Source: Niveibacterium sp. SC-1 | GTDB taxonomy: Bacteria > Pseudomonadota > Gammaproteobacteria > Burkholderiales > Rhodocyclaceae | Assembly: GCF_038235435.1 (NCBI RefSeq) | Contig: NZ_CP151275.1 | Location: 2,542,001 to 2,606,000, forward strand | Length of the DNA stretch: 64,000 nt | Reading direction: 5' to 3' | Part shown: one piece after another, positions 21,001 through 28,433 of the stretch | How the letters are laid out: every line of letters begins with the position of its first letter | How positions within the stretch are numbered: the stretch's first letter is position 1 | Notes under the pieces: generated by a model | Told to the model about the DNA's origin: nothing | Database searches by the model: none | The model's input: only the letters and a program-made list of their open reading frames with translations | Made by a program: the position numbers and the translations under genes

Positions 21001-21029
21001 TCAAGGCGCGCCGCGTGCCGGAGGCATGA
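18012..21029 (+). CDS. tnpA: Tn3-family transposase TnpA
   Basis: The 1005-residue transposase has the usual Tn3-family length. It carries an N-terminal DNA-binding region and a C-terminal DDE domain: D689 in VAADGTQ, D760 in HADTQG and E890 in NKIESYNGF, matching the D-D-E spacing of Tn3-family enzymes. It would bind the terminal repeats and make cointegrates by replicative transposition. The start follows GAGCGGAGCGAGCG and lies about 110 bp inside the left repeat. Its stop overlaps the next gene (ATGA), so the two are translationally coupled. Confidence 0.97.
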   Translation: MASLERTAYPQFLGSYDRRDLQAFFVVSDAEREWSRTAAKAPAQRLALVVLLKAFQHVRYFPSPHAVPSEVAEFIRDQLGYGTGVRFTFATGRTLIRYKAAVLKCLRIKPFRGPDAQRAIERLATEAANLMVQRNDVINAMIEGLILTGYELPAFSTLNNTAEAVHVAVQNRLFDSVVGRMPAAQIQEFNALLETDKFERGQSEYNALKKSAKRPTRKHLELLVDHLEWLESMAAVEPLFKGLPDTKIRHFAEQAMAYDVSELKECVENKRYTLIAALILRMKVRARDQLAEMFLRRVATIHKRAKEELETLQAAQRSQVEDLIGTLDDVLAILEVESDDAAAGKRIRACLKPAGGAQRLRETCAQVKAMSGSNYLPLVWKHFKSHRSILFRLTHLLDIRPTSQDTALLDALELIKRHQDKHRVEWIEDAGDISFASERWRKLLREGSGDAPGVGVNRRHLEICVFSYVAEELRSGDLSIAGTEAFADYRDQLLSWEECEALLPAYCEKMGFANSAEHFVSDLRSWLTTTAQTLDDKFPECRGDVVLGPAGEPVLRKTVAREIPPSAISLQNTLAGRMPSRHILDVLANIEHWMNFTRHFGPLSGHAAKLKQPAERYLLTIFAMGCNLGPSQAARHLVASGVTPHMLSFVNRRHLSLEMLEKAQRELNEVYLQLDLPKIWGDGKTVAADGTQYDFYDENLLAGYHFRYRKMGAVAYRHVANNYIAVFRHFIPPGVWEAIYVIEGLLNAGLSVEADTVHADTQGQSATVFAFTHLLGIKLMPRIRNWKHLTLYRPDKTVRYAHINRLFTDTVDWSLIERHWRDLMQVALSIHAGRISSATLLRKLGSYSRKNRLYFAAQELGNVIRTGFLLEWIGSRELRQEITANTNKIESYNGFAKWLSFGGDVIAVNEPEEQQKRLRYNDLVASALILQNAVDMTRALRGLRRDGWEITDDDVSFLSPYQVAHIKRFGDYSLKLRRAHEAWIRDETFQQAAAAVLKARRVPEA

Positions 21030-21391
21030 ACATGGAAATTCGGCGCCCGACCTTCGCCGTGACGCCCTATGGCGACGTGGATGCTGCAACCCTCGCGTCC
21101 CTGCGCGCGGATTTCGACACCCGCACGCTGCTCGAGCTTGCAACAGCGTTGGAGCCCCTATCGGCACGTCTTGCCAAGGTCGGTGGCGTGCGCGACGAGG
21201 TACTGCGCCTGCATCGCATGGCGAACACAGTCATCAACGGTGCCCCCTTGAGCGAGCCGGCCGGAACGACGGATCTATGGGAGCTTGCGCGCGAGCTCTG
21301 CGACGAACTCGACGACTGGGCGGCTCTTCTGCGGGCAACCTCAGCCGCACTGCGGCCGCTTGCGCACCTGCAGCCTGATCACGAAGGCTGA
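21026..21391 (+). CDS. tnpC: TnpC-like small regulator of transposition
   Basis: This 121-residue protein overlaps the end of tnpA by four bases. Size and position agree with TnpC of Tn4652, which lowers TnpA levels after transcription. The sequence is mostly helical and Leu/Ala/Glu-rich (LLELATALEPLSARLAK, DEVLRLHRMANTVING) with no catalytic motif. The assignment rests on synteny and length, not a remembered alignment. Its 3' end overlaps the convergent recombinase gene by 13 bp. Confidence 0.65.
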   Translation: MNMEIRRPTFAVTPYGDVDAATLASLRADFDTRTLLELATALEPLSARLAKVGGVRDEVLRLHRMANTVINGAPLSEPAGTTDLWELARELCDELDDWAALLRATSAALRPLAHLQPDHEG

Positions 21392-22326
21392 TCGGCGCGG
21401 CCGGACAACGCACGCTCGATCCGCGCCTGTCCGAACGGATCGGGCGCATCGATGTAGCGCAGTGCCGACTTCACGTCGCGCCAACCGACGTATTCCATCA
21501 GCGCCTTGAGCTCCCAGCCGTTGGCGTTCGCCCAAGTCGCGAAACCGCGGCGCAGCGAGTGGCTGCTGTACTGCGCGGCCGTTGTCAGGCCCGCTTGCGC
21601 AAAGACACGGCGCAGCAGCGGGATCACGCTATTGGCATGCAGCCCGTGCGCACACACGCGATGCCAACGGTCAATGCCCCGGAACAGGGGGCCGTCGGTG
21701 ATCTGTGCGAGCGCGATCCACGCGAGACAGGCTCCGACAGGACACAGGCGCGAGAGCGCCGGTACTCGAAAGGTACGACCACCGATGGCGTCATTCTTGG
21801 TCTGATCGAGCGTGCAGACCATGCCTTGTCCCGCGACCCACTCGATGTGCTCGACGCGCAACCGAATGAGCTCGTCGCTGCGAAAGCCGCGCCAGAAGCC
21901 CAGCAGCAACAGCGCCTTATCGCGCGCGATCCGCAGGTGCTCGGGGGAGTCGCTTTCGAGCTTGGCACGCTGTCGATCGAGTGCCGCGACGATCTGCTCG
22001 AGTTCGACGAGTTGTACCGGACGCGCCTGTTTCGGGCGCTCCGGATGCAGCCGCGCAATGCCCTTCAAGGTCTTGCGAACGACGGGCAGCTTCGCCGGGT
22101 CGGGAAATCCGTGCGCCTGATGCCAGTCGGACAAGGCCGCCAGGCGCTGACGCAAGGTGTTCAGAGCAAACACGCTTGCATGCTCGGCCAGATAGTCGGC
22201 GACCTGTTGGCCCGAGGCTGGTAAGAGGCCACCCCACTCGACTTCGAAATGACGCACGGCTGACGCATAGCTACGTTGAGTACGCTCGCGCGTGGCGGCA
22301 CTGATGTATGCGTTGCTGCGGCGCAT
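21379..22326 (-). CDS. tnpS: Tyrosine recombinase, TnpS-like cointegrate resolvase
   Basis: From the ATG at 22326 (GGAGGGG upstream) the protein has 315 residues. It has an N-terminal SAM-like core-binding domain (RTQRSYASAVRHFEVEWGG) and a C-terminal catalytic domain. Catalytic elements seen are the Arg in GFWRGFRSDEL, the HSLRRGF box, and a nucleophile Tyr in SALRYID. In Tn4651-type elements TnpS acts with TnpT at a site between their divergent genes. Here the tnpT-like gene is 4.5 kb away, on the far side of the cargo. A GTG start at 22419 would add 31 residues. Confidence 0.88.
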   Translation of the reverse strand: MRRSNAYISAATRERTQRSYASAVRHFEVEWGGLLPASGQQVADYLAEHASVFALNTLRQRLAALSDWHQAHGFPDPAKLPVVRKTLKGIARLHPERPKQARPVQLVELEQIVAALDRQRAKLESDSPEHLRIARDKALLLLGFWRGFRSDELIRLRVEHIEWVAGQGMVCTLDQTKNDAIGGRTFRVPALSRLCPVGACLAWIALAQITDGPLFRGIDRWHRVCAHGLHANSVIPLLRRVFAQAGLTTAAQYSSHSLRRGFATWANANGWELKALMEYVGWRDVKSALRYIDAPDPFGQARIERALSGRADQPS

Positions 22327-22765
22327 CTCGTTGGTCCCCTCCGGCTGTCGACATAGCGGCGTGACCGCACCAAAGTGTGGCGACACGTCGGCCAAAGCAG
22401 TTCTTCGCTGCTTCCGCACGGAACGTCCGCCTTGTGTTTCGACCGACCCTTGCGGCTGAAATCATAGAAAGCCGGGGTGCGCCGCGCCTGGGTTTGCCCG
22501 AAAAGCGCTTCTTCTTTGAGCCAGGTAAAAGACTCAGGGCTGCGTCTGCCCGACAGTCTGTACCGTCAGCCCGATAGTTCAGACCTGATTCGCTTGGTAT
22601 TCTCCTCGCGCTGGTCCAAGTCAGAAGTGTTTGTGGCCGAAGGCGGGGGATCGGGTGCGGCAGGAACATCCTATTTAACTTCCGCTGAACCCAATCCATC
22701 ACTGGGGCGAACGACTTCGACGCGACCGTATTCAATTCGTTAGACATCCCGTTCAGTCAATCAAC
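22327..22765. other. Intergenic region upstream of tnpS
   Basis: No gene is supported. This is one candidate location for the recombination site and the tnpS promoter, but I see no clear core palindrome. Confidence 0.4.
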
Positions 22766-23620
22766 ATGAGCAATCTTGCCGGACGTAGCTGGTACTACGA
22801 CTTTCGAGAAATCGATACCGCATTTTCTGAGGCGTCATGTGCGAAGGTGTCGGCCGGTCTTCTCGAGCGCTACTCAAATCTCACGAAGGCTTGGAATCCG
22901 GAACTGAATTCCGAATGGACATGTCGCCTCTTCATGGCCGCAAAGCTGGTAATGTCGTCGACATTGCATGTCAACGCCGCAAATTTCGCCGAGGATCGCA
23001 ATTTGCGAGTTGTCGTGCCGTACTTGCGATACTACTCCGTACTATCTCTTCTTCGTGCTGTCTGTTACACCCTTCCAGAGCATGAGTGGAAAGGCGGTCA
23101 GCTGATCCAAATTGCCCACGGCAAAGCAATTTACGGAGGACTTGAGCACTTGCGTCGTTTCGACAAAACCATTGCAGACTCTTCAGAAACGAAAGTGCGC
23201 GAACTGAAGGCCGAGCGCGAACTGATTTCGTATCGTGCTCCATCATTAGGTGACGATCACGTTCTCGAGAAAAACTACTTTCTTTCACTTTGCACGCTTC
23301 TGGCAGAAGTAGCCCAATTCAATTCAGAGCTGTTTGAAGCCTCACTGCTCGAGCATGCTGATACCGCCCATTTTCGCCTTCTGTCCGACTACGCGGAGCG
23401 AATTGCCAGTGTCACGATTGACGGGCACTACTTCGGAGATAGAGAAGATGCATATCGCCTTGGGTACATCGCGCGCAAGCAGCCGCATCCCGTCAACTTA
23501 CAGCACTTCATGAAGAAGGGTTACGTCGATGATTTCTTTGGTGCATGGGTTGCGGACGACGAAGCCAGAGATCTCTTCGACCCCGACGCGATGATGAACA
23601 TCATCTTTGACATTCCATGA
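22766..23620 (+). CDS. Hypothetical protein, transposon cargo
   Basis: The 284-residue protein has no domain I recognise. It is soluble in appearance, without signal or membrane segments, and rich in aromatic and charged residues (SWYYDFREIDTAF near the N-terminus, HFMKKGYVDDFFGAWVADDE near the end). Base composition is visibly more AT-rich than the flanking transposition genes, which suggests separate acquisition. It is followed by two more small unknown genes on the same strand and they may form a cassette. Confidence 0.65.
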   Translation: MSNLAGRSWYYDFREIDTAFSEASCAKVSAGLLERYSNLTKAWNPELNSEWTCRLFMAAKLVMSSTLHVNAANFAEDRNLRVVVPYLRYYSVLSLLRAVCYTLPEHEWKGGQLIQIAHGKAIYGGLEHLRRFDKTIADSSETKVRELKAERELISYRAPSLGDDHVLEKNYFLSLCTLLAEVAQFNSELFEASLLEHADTAHFRLLSDYAERIASVTIDGHYFGDREDAYRLGYIARKQPHPVNLQHFMKKGYVDDFFGAWVADDEARDLFDPDAMMNIIFDIP

Positions 23621-23709
23621 TGTCCATCCTCTCCTTGCAATGGACGCTCCGCGCGTCGGCGGCGACGCCCCTAAACCCAAACGCTAGGCTGTGCAGGTAG
23701 CGAAGCATC

Positions 23710-24183
23710 ATGTCAAGAATTGAAGGGCTCGTGGCAGAAATTGTAGATGTCTTTGGCGAAAAGACTTCTTTCATCTCTGCCGTGTATTTCATCAAGAGAA
23801 GGTTTTATCTATTTGGCGGGGCGCTTGGGCTCATTATGGGGCTGCCACTGCGCGATTTTTTCTTTTTCCTCCTGGCCGGAGGATTAACGTCGTTGGCCGT
23901 CTATGCTTCCGCTGAACACTATCTATTCAAGATCGACCACATCTTCTTTTCCTCCTCGGGGCGCTCAAAGAGAGAGATTTTTGGCAAGTACTATGCGAAT
24001 GAAATTGGTCGCGGGCTATCTCTAAGAATGACTGAGCCAGAGAATTTGGTAGGGAGTGAAGGTCGTGCAATAGAAGAAACGCGATCTCTATTTCAACAGA
24101 GGCTTGCTGTCGAGCTGGATCGTGAGTTTAAGCGATCCGATTGGAGATATTTTGTGGCCGCATGCCTCTATTGCCAGAAGTGA
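23710..24183 (+). CDS. Hypothetical membrane protein, transposon cargo
   Basis: The 157-residue protein has two probable membrane helices at about residues 33-72 (FGGALGLIMGLPLRDFFFFL and LAGGLTSLAVYASAEHYLF). A cytoplasmic C-terminal part with several charged residues follows. No family is recognised. It is AT-rich like its neighbour and separated from it by 89 bp. A membrane protein beside small unknown genes on a transposon could be a defence or stress cassette, but nothing in the sequence proves this. Confidence 0.6.
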   Translation: MSRIEGLVAEIVDVFGEKTSFISAVYFIKRRFYLFGGALGLIMGLPLRDFFFFLLAGGLTSLAVYASAEHYLFKIDHIFFSSSGRSKREIFGKYYANEIGRGLSLRMTEPENLVGSEGRAIEETRSLFQQRLAVELDREFKRSDWRYFVAACLYCQK

Positions 24184-24236
24184 TTTGACGTGCAAAAGCG
24201 TACAAATTGTCGCAAGCTTGGCTGTACAGAGCAGAG

Positions 24237-24569
24237 ATGAACACAGAGATTGATCGACTCGTGATCGAGTATTTGTCGACACATCCTCAGCACGAGTTTC
24301 CGCCGAGCGGGGATCGACATTCTGCGATACTCGCAATTGGCCAGTTAAAAGCATGGCTGATCGATCATTTTGGAGGACCGCTCCCTTTTTGGCGTGCCAT
24401 GCTGAACTCAGCGAGGGTTTGGTTTCCGGAAGGATGCCAAAGTCGAGAGTTTCGTATTTTTTGTGTGCTCTTCGAGGCAGATGGGAATACATTCTGGAAG
24501 GGCCGCCCAGAGTTCGAAGCCTTGTCAGGGGAGTACAACCTTTGGCGGCGAGGTGTTTGCAATCTCTAA
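24237..24569 (+). CDS. Hypothetical small protein, transposon cargo
   Basis: From the ATG at 24237 the protein has 110 residues (MNTEIDRLVIEYLSTHP at the start). It is soluble and has no recognised domain. A TTG ten codons upstream is an alternative start. It is the last of three AT-rich cargo genes on the plus strand and converges on the protease-like gene at 24684. Confidence 0.55.
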   Translation: MNTEIDRLVIEYLSTHPQHEFPPSGDRHSAILAIGQLKAWLIDHFGGPLPFWRAMLNSARVWFPEGCQSREFRIFCVLFEADGNTFWKGRPEFEALSGEYNLWRRGVCNL

Positions 24570-24683
24570 GTTAAAGCCCAATAACGCGCTGCAGGTGGTG
24601 AGGATCGAGGGATGGGGCGACGGCGGTGACCCTCAAGCGAGCAACCTTTCTCTGCGGGCCTCCGGCTCGCGGTCGACGCGTCG

Positions 24684-25412
24684 TCAGGGAGCGCCCATGA
24701 TTCGGGTGACGCACTTCTTCATCTCGTCAAACTGGCCCTTGTACGTCGAGCATTCATCGCTGAGCCTTCGCTTTTTCGCCAAGTATTCTGCTCGACTCAT
24801 TCCTAGTTCTTGGGAATAGCGGACATCGTCCTGCTCCTCAACGATATAGCTCTTCCGGTCCAGCCGGTACTTGGCAATCTCGTCGGTCGTCAGCCACTTC
24901 ACTCGCTCTGGAGGAATCGAGAACATGTCCTCTGCGAGAGATCGAGGGACCCCTTTCTTCTCGAAATAGTCCCCTAGCTGGTCTTTCAGCTTCGGAAAAA
25001 GCTCTCGAATCTTGTCTGCCGGTATGTGTGTGTCAACGAGGTAGGGCCGGTGAATTCCAACGCGGCCGGCAACGGTTTTGAAGTTGCCACCCGCAAGTAT
25101 CAGGACGCAACTGCTCGCGCAAGAGCCGACCACCACCACAGACACGCGCTTCTCCTCCAGAAAATCTCCGATCCTCATGGCTTCGCCGACGTCACCCCCA
25201 GGCGAATTGAGCCCAACTTTTGTGCCCGGCCTGACGACCTTTTCATAGATTTCGCGCAGCCGCAGGTAGTCGCCTCGCCCGATGTCGCCCTCAATGAGAA
25301 TTGCAGGCGTCTCTGAGTCTTTGAGTGACAGCACTTCCATGCTGGCCGCGCTCGCGGAGCTCCAGTGCCCCGCCCCTGCAACAAGAAGCAGGACCGCCAG
25401 CGGCCTCACCAT
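24684..25412 (-). CDS. Periplasmic ClpP/SppA-fold protease-like protein
   Basis: The 242-residue protein starts with a signal peptide (MVRPLAVLLLVAGAGHWSSA). A crotonase/ClpP-like fold follows: the LNSPGGDVGEAMRIGDFL segment has the oxyanion-type SPGG loop, and VVGSCASSCVLILAGG holds the expected nucleophile serine. Such COG3904-like proteins are predicted periplasmic serine proteases of unknown substrate. Its ATG shares one base with the TGA of the preceding gene (TGATG), so the two are coupled. A GTG at 25439 would add nine residues. Confidence 0.72.
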   Translation of the reverse strand: MVRPLAVLLLVAGAGHWSSASAASMEVLSLKDSETPAILIEGDIGRGDYLRLREIYEKVVRPGTKVGLNSPGGDVGEAMRIGDFLEEKRVSVVVVGSCASSCVLILAGGNFKTVAGRVGIHRPYLVDTHIPADKIRELFPKLKDQLGDYFEKKGVPRSLAEDMFSIPPERVKWLTTDEIAKYRLDRKSYIVEEQDDVRYSQELGMSRAEYLAKKRRLSDECSTYKGQFDEMKKCVTRIMGAP

Positions 25413-25786
25413 CAGAAAGCCTTTTCGGCTTTTCGGCACTTCCCGCTACCGAACGGCACCGCCTTCTCTTCGTTGTCTTTGACCAGATACGCAACATATT
25501 CACCATTGTATCGGTTTATTGAGGTGACCATCTTTATGGAGCCACTCCTCTCAGTCCACTGGTACCTGTCATCAAACGCATCGACCGGCACGTCCATGTT
25601 TTTGCGAGGGCCACCCCTCACTCGCCCTTGGTCAATTGTGAACACCTCTTCAAGTGCCGGAACGTCTGTCGCGCCCGGGGGAATCAAATGAGGCGGTGGC
25701 CCAACTTTGCAAACCAGCGTGAGCGCTTCGGCGAAGCCCAAACTCGGAACAGTCACGGCAACGATGAACAGGATTTCCTTTCGAAT
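25412..25786 (-). CDS. Small exported protein, possibly using an ATT start codon
   Basis: In frame from 25786 the protein reads IRKEILFIVAVTVPSLGFAEA, a well-formed signal peptide, and then a mature part of about 100 residues with two cysteines. AAGGAG lies seven bases upstream of an ATT codon at 25786, and there is no ATG, GTG or TTG at that position. The first conventional start (GTG at 25756) would remove the basic n-region and most of the hydrophobic core. It is coupled to the protease-like gene and is probably exported with it. Function is unknown. Confidence 0.5.
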   Translation of the reverse strand: MRKEILFIVAVTVPSLGFAEALTLVCKVGPPPHLIPPGATDVPALEEVFTIDQGRVRGGPRKNMDVPVDAFDDRYQWTERSGSIKMVTSINRYNGEYVAYLVKDNEEKAVPFGSGKCRKAEKAF

Positions 25787-25966
25787 TTTGGCTCTCCTTC
25801 GTTAAACGGTTTTTTGCAAAGGGCCGTGACAACTAGGACGAACGGCCATTCAGACTCTGAAGGGCGGCGCTGACGCTCGCCAATCTAGGGCGACAACCAT
25901 GCCAATCAAGCGCTTCGACGACTATTTGAGCACGTTGAAATCCCGCTGCCAATCTTACCGGCAACT

Positions 25967-25991
25967 CGGCGGCGCTCTGAGAGCGCCGCCG
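25967..25991. repeat. Perfect 11-bp inverted repeat
   Basis: CGGCGGCGCTC and GAGCGCCGCCG are separated by TGA. There is no T-run, so it is not a standard terminator; it may be structural or a recombination site. Confidence 0.8.
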
Positions 25992-26763
25992 CGCGGTGGC
26001 CCGCCCAGATTGGCTAGGCCAAGCAACGATTGTCCGGCCTCCAGCATTGAAGACCAAAAACCATCAAAGGATTTGAAGGCCGATTTGGGGTCGAACCTTC
26101 CAGTTCGAGGGTCAGCAAAGCGGTCGCGCAACCGAAGCGGCCGGCCTCAACGCAGGTGAAGGTGCGAAGTGCCTTGGATTGCGGTCACTCCAACGAGAAC
26201 GATGCGCCCCGATCGAACAACCGCAAATACTCTAGGACTATGCGCAGAGCGACCGGCTAGCCGGCGGCAATCGCCGCTGCGAAGCAGCCACTAAAGCGAC
26301 GACGTCGAATCTCTGCTTTTGGGGTCGCCAGCTCCAGTTCGTCGCCGCTGGTAGTGGGTCATTGACCGCCCGTTGATCGACGTCGCACGCATGGCCATCG
26401 CTGAGCGGTTGGTTTTTGGGGGCAGACCGGCCGGCCAGTGTCATTGACCGCTAGCCGCTGTAGCCATCCGTTCCGGTTCAGGACCGTTGCTGGTTCTGAC
26501 GCCGGCTCCGGGATCTGAGCTGGCCGTGTGCGGAGGTGACCGCACCCGGGGTCGGAATCGCCGTCCAGCTCGCTCAAGGTGCCCCACCCGGTTCGGGCCG
26601 GTCTGCGACGTGCGGCCGCGTGAGGTGAAGGACGGGCTGGTCGGAAACCGAATTCCGCAGCAACAACAATCAAACTGATCTGAGGCGGGATAAGCCCCCA
26701 TTATCCCGCCTTAAGTTCGCGTCTTTCCGGTTGCCCTAGCTGATCGCATTGATATGTACTAAC

Positions 26764-26777
26764 GTAATACGTATCAC
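26764..26777. promoter_or_regulatory. Probable operator before the tnpT-like gene
   Basis: GTAATACGTATCAC is palindromic at 12 of 14 positions and lies 29 bp before the start codon. KfrA-type proteins are known to bind their own promoters, so autoregulation is plausible. Confidence 0.45.
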
Positions 26778-26805
26778 GGTATCAAATAATCAGGAGAGGA
26801 CCTTC

Positions 26806-27891
26806 ATGGCCCGCAGTGGCATCTACAAGGGTGAGGTCCACCGCGCACGGGACCGGCTGCTCGCACAAGGCCGCTATCCGTCGCTTGACGCGGTAAGAAT
26901 CGAGCTTGGCAATACCGGGTCAAAGACAACGATCAGCCGCTATCTCAAAGAGCTGGAAGAGGAGGACGGCGGCCACACAGGGAACAAGATTGCGATCAGC
27001 GAGGCGTTGCAGGATCTGGTGGGCAGACTCGCCGCCCGGCTCCACGAAGAGGCGGACGCCCGAGTTGCGCAGATCACGCAGAGGCATGACGCGCAGTTGG
27101 TGACGCTCAAGGGCGAGCTCGCAGAATTGCATAGCCGGGTTGCGGGCCTGATCGAGGAACTGGGCCAGACGTCTGCCGCACGAGAAGCCGCTGAAACTGC
27201 GCTCGCAGACGCGAAAACGACGCTAGTCACCGCGGCGGCGGAAGAGCGTCGTCTCCGCCAGCAGGTCGACGACCTGACCGCACTTCACAGCCAAGCCACG
27301 GCGCATGCGGAGTCACTGGAAGCCAAGCACCGCCAGGCGCGGGACGCGCTGGAGCACTTCCGATCGGCCGCCAAGGAGCAGCGAGAGGCCGAGGAGCGGC
27401 GCCACGAAGCGGAAATCAGCTATCTGAAGACGGAGCATCGCGCGACGCAGCAGGCGCTTCACGCCAAGCAGGAGGAATGTCAGCGGCTCGCGCGAGATAA
27501 CGCCAAGGTCGCCGCCGAGATCGCGCATGCGCGCACTGAAAACCACACACTCCAGACACAGGTCAATCGGAGCCGCCAGGAGCTCGACGCATTGCAAGGG
27601 ACGGTGGAGAAGGCCGCTGGCTATGCGCACGAACTTGCGACAGCACGGCACGAATTGCGGGTGGCGTCCGAGCGGGGAGCCGAGGCCGCGAGCGAGCTAC
27701 AAGCCCATCAGCACCGCACGCATGCTTTGGAACTCGAACTCGCTGCGCTTAGATCGACTGCGGCGCTGATCGAGGAGATAAAAGCGGTGATGCAACCCGC
27801 GCCCATCCTGGAAGGACGCAGGAGTGAGGCGCCGTCCGAGATTGAGCGATCGCCGCAGCCAGCTCGAAAGCAACGCAAATCGCGAACTTAG
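26806..27891 (+). CDS. tnpT: KfrA-type coiled-coil DNA-binding protein, TnpT-like
   Basis: The 361-residue protein has an N-terminal KfrA-type helix-turn-helix (RDRLLAQGRYPSLDAVRIEL, then SKTTISRYLKELEEE). A long alpha-helical coiled coil (about residues 60-340) and a basic tail (ARKQRKSRT) follow. In Tn4651-type transposons TnpT has this build and cooperates with TnpS in resolution. The ATG at 26806 has AGGAGAGG upstream. The gene ends 20 bp before the right inverted repeat. Alternative: a plasmid-type KfrA unrelated to resolution. Confidence 0.82.
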   Translation: MARSGIYKGEVHRARDRLLAQGRYPSLDAVRIELGNTGSKTTISRYLKELEEEDGGHTGNKIAISEALQDLVGRLAARLHEEADARVAQITQRHDAQLVTLKGELAELHSRVAGLIEELGQTSAAREAAETALADAKTTLVTAAAEERRLRQQVDDLTALHSQATAHAESLEAKHRQARDALEHFRSAAKEQREAEERRHEAEISYLKTEHRATQQALHAKQEECQRLARDNAKVAAEIAHARTENHTLQTQVNRSRQELDALQGTVEKAAGYAHELATARHELRVASERGAEAASELQAHQHRTHALELELAALRSTAALIEEIKAVMQPAPILEGRRSEAPSEIERSPQPARKQRKSRT

Positions 27892-27910
27892 CGGCCCAAC
27901 GAATCAAAGA

Positions 27911-27957
27911 GTTACAGAACAAAAGTACAGTTTTTGGCTTTATCCCGGCGATACCCC
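27911..27957 (-). repeat. Right terminal inverted repeat of the transposon
   Basis: Read inward it begins GGGGTATCGCCGGGATAAAG and is the inverted partner of 17858-17904. The adjacent CATCA (27958-27962) matches the left flank exactly. Confidence 0.93.
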
Positions 27958-28433
27958 CATCACAAGCGCCCCCGCCGATGAAGAAGGGCCGCTTGCGGAG
28001 TGACCACAGTTCGGTGCCGGGTCGCGAAGAAACCGCCACCCGGCATTTCATTCGTCATTCCCAATACCGGTAGGACAAGCGCGAGTGGGACGCCCCTACT
28101 CGAGCGCTCATCACCCACTCGGCCAAAGAGAGCGGTTGTGTCGTCAGGCATCCTTACACTGTCCGGTCACAGCCAAAAGGTAGCGCTCCCGGTAGCGCTA
28201 CCTTTTGAAGGAGAACGGTAGCGCTACCTGCGTGGCATGTCAACGTGTCTCAAAACAGCCTCAAGACGAAAGCACGGGCCTCCCATCAGTTCGCAGCGCC
28301 TTCCCTCGCAGTAGGGTACCTGGAGCCTCTCGAGATACGTTTTCGTCGCGTGCTACGATGGTAGCGCTACAGTCTTCCTACCTCTTTCTCTCGCTCGCTT
28401 GGACTCGCTCAGCCAAGCCCCTGCGCAAAAAGA
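27958..28433. other. Regulatory region between the transposon and lacI-2
   Basis: No gene is supported. It holds four LacI-type operators and is bounded on the left by the transposon target duplication, so the insertion separated this promoter region from whatever lay to its left. Confidence 0.6.
28179..28371. promoter_or_regulatory. LacI-type operator cluster before lacI-2
   Basis: Perfect GGTAGCGCTACC palindromes occur at 28191-28202 and 28217-28228. A partial copy (GGTAGCGCTCCC) lies at 28179-28190 and GGTAGCGCTACA at 28360-28371. The last lies 62 bp before the regulator start and probably mediates autoregulation. Confidence 0.85.

Larger units (their letters stand above)
25787..26805. 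other. Long noncoding region upstream of the tnpT-like gene
   Basis: About 1 kb without a supported gene. It contains a strong palindrome (25967-25991), a segment near 26098-26200 that recurs at about 40498-40600, and a probable operator just before the tnpT-like gene. It may hold the resolution site normally found beside tnpT. Confidence 0.5.
17858..27957. mobile_element. Complete Tn3-superfamily transposon, Tn4651 type, 10.1 kb
   Basis: The element is bounded by inverted repeats starting GGGGTA and flanked on both sides by the identical 5-bp target duplication CATCA (17853-17857 and 27958-27962). Gene order is tnpA, a tnpC-like gene, a tnpS-like recombinase (opposite strand), cargo, and a tnpT-like coiled-coil gene at the right end. 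In the Tn4651 group, TnpS and TnpT resolve cointegrates and TnpC limits TnpA. The intact ends, duplication and genes suggest a recent and possibly active insertion. Confidence 0.93.

Noticed and set aside
18018..21167. Two long minus-strand frames (457 and 434 codons)
   Set aside because: Both lie antisense to the transposase, which has all Tn3-family motifs. The frames have no recognisable domain.
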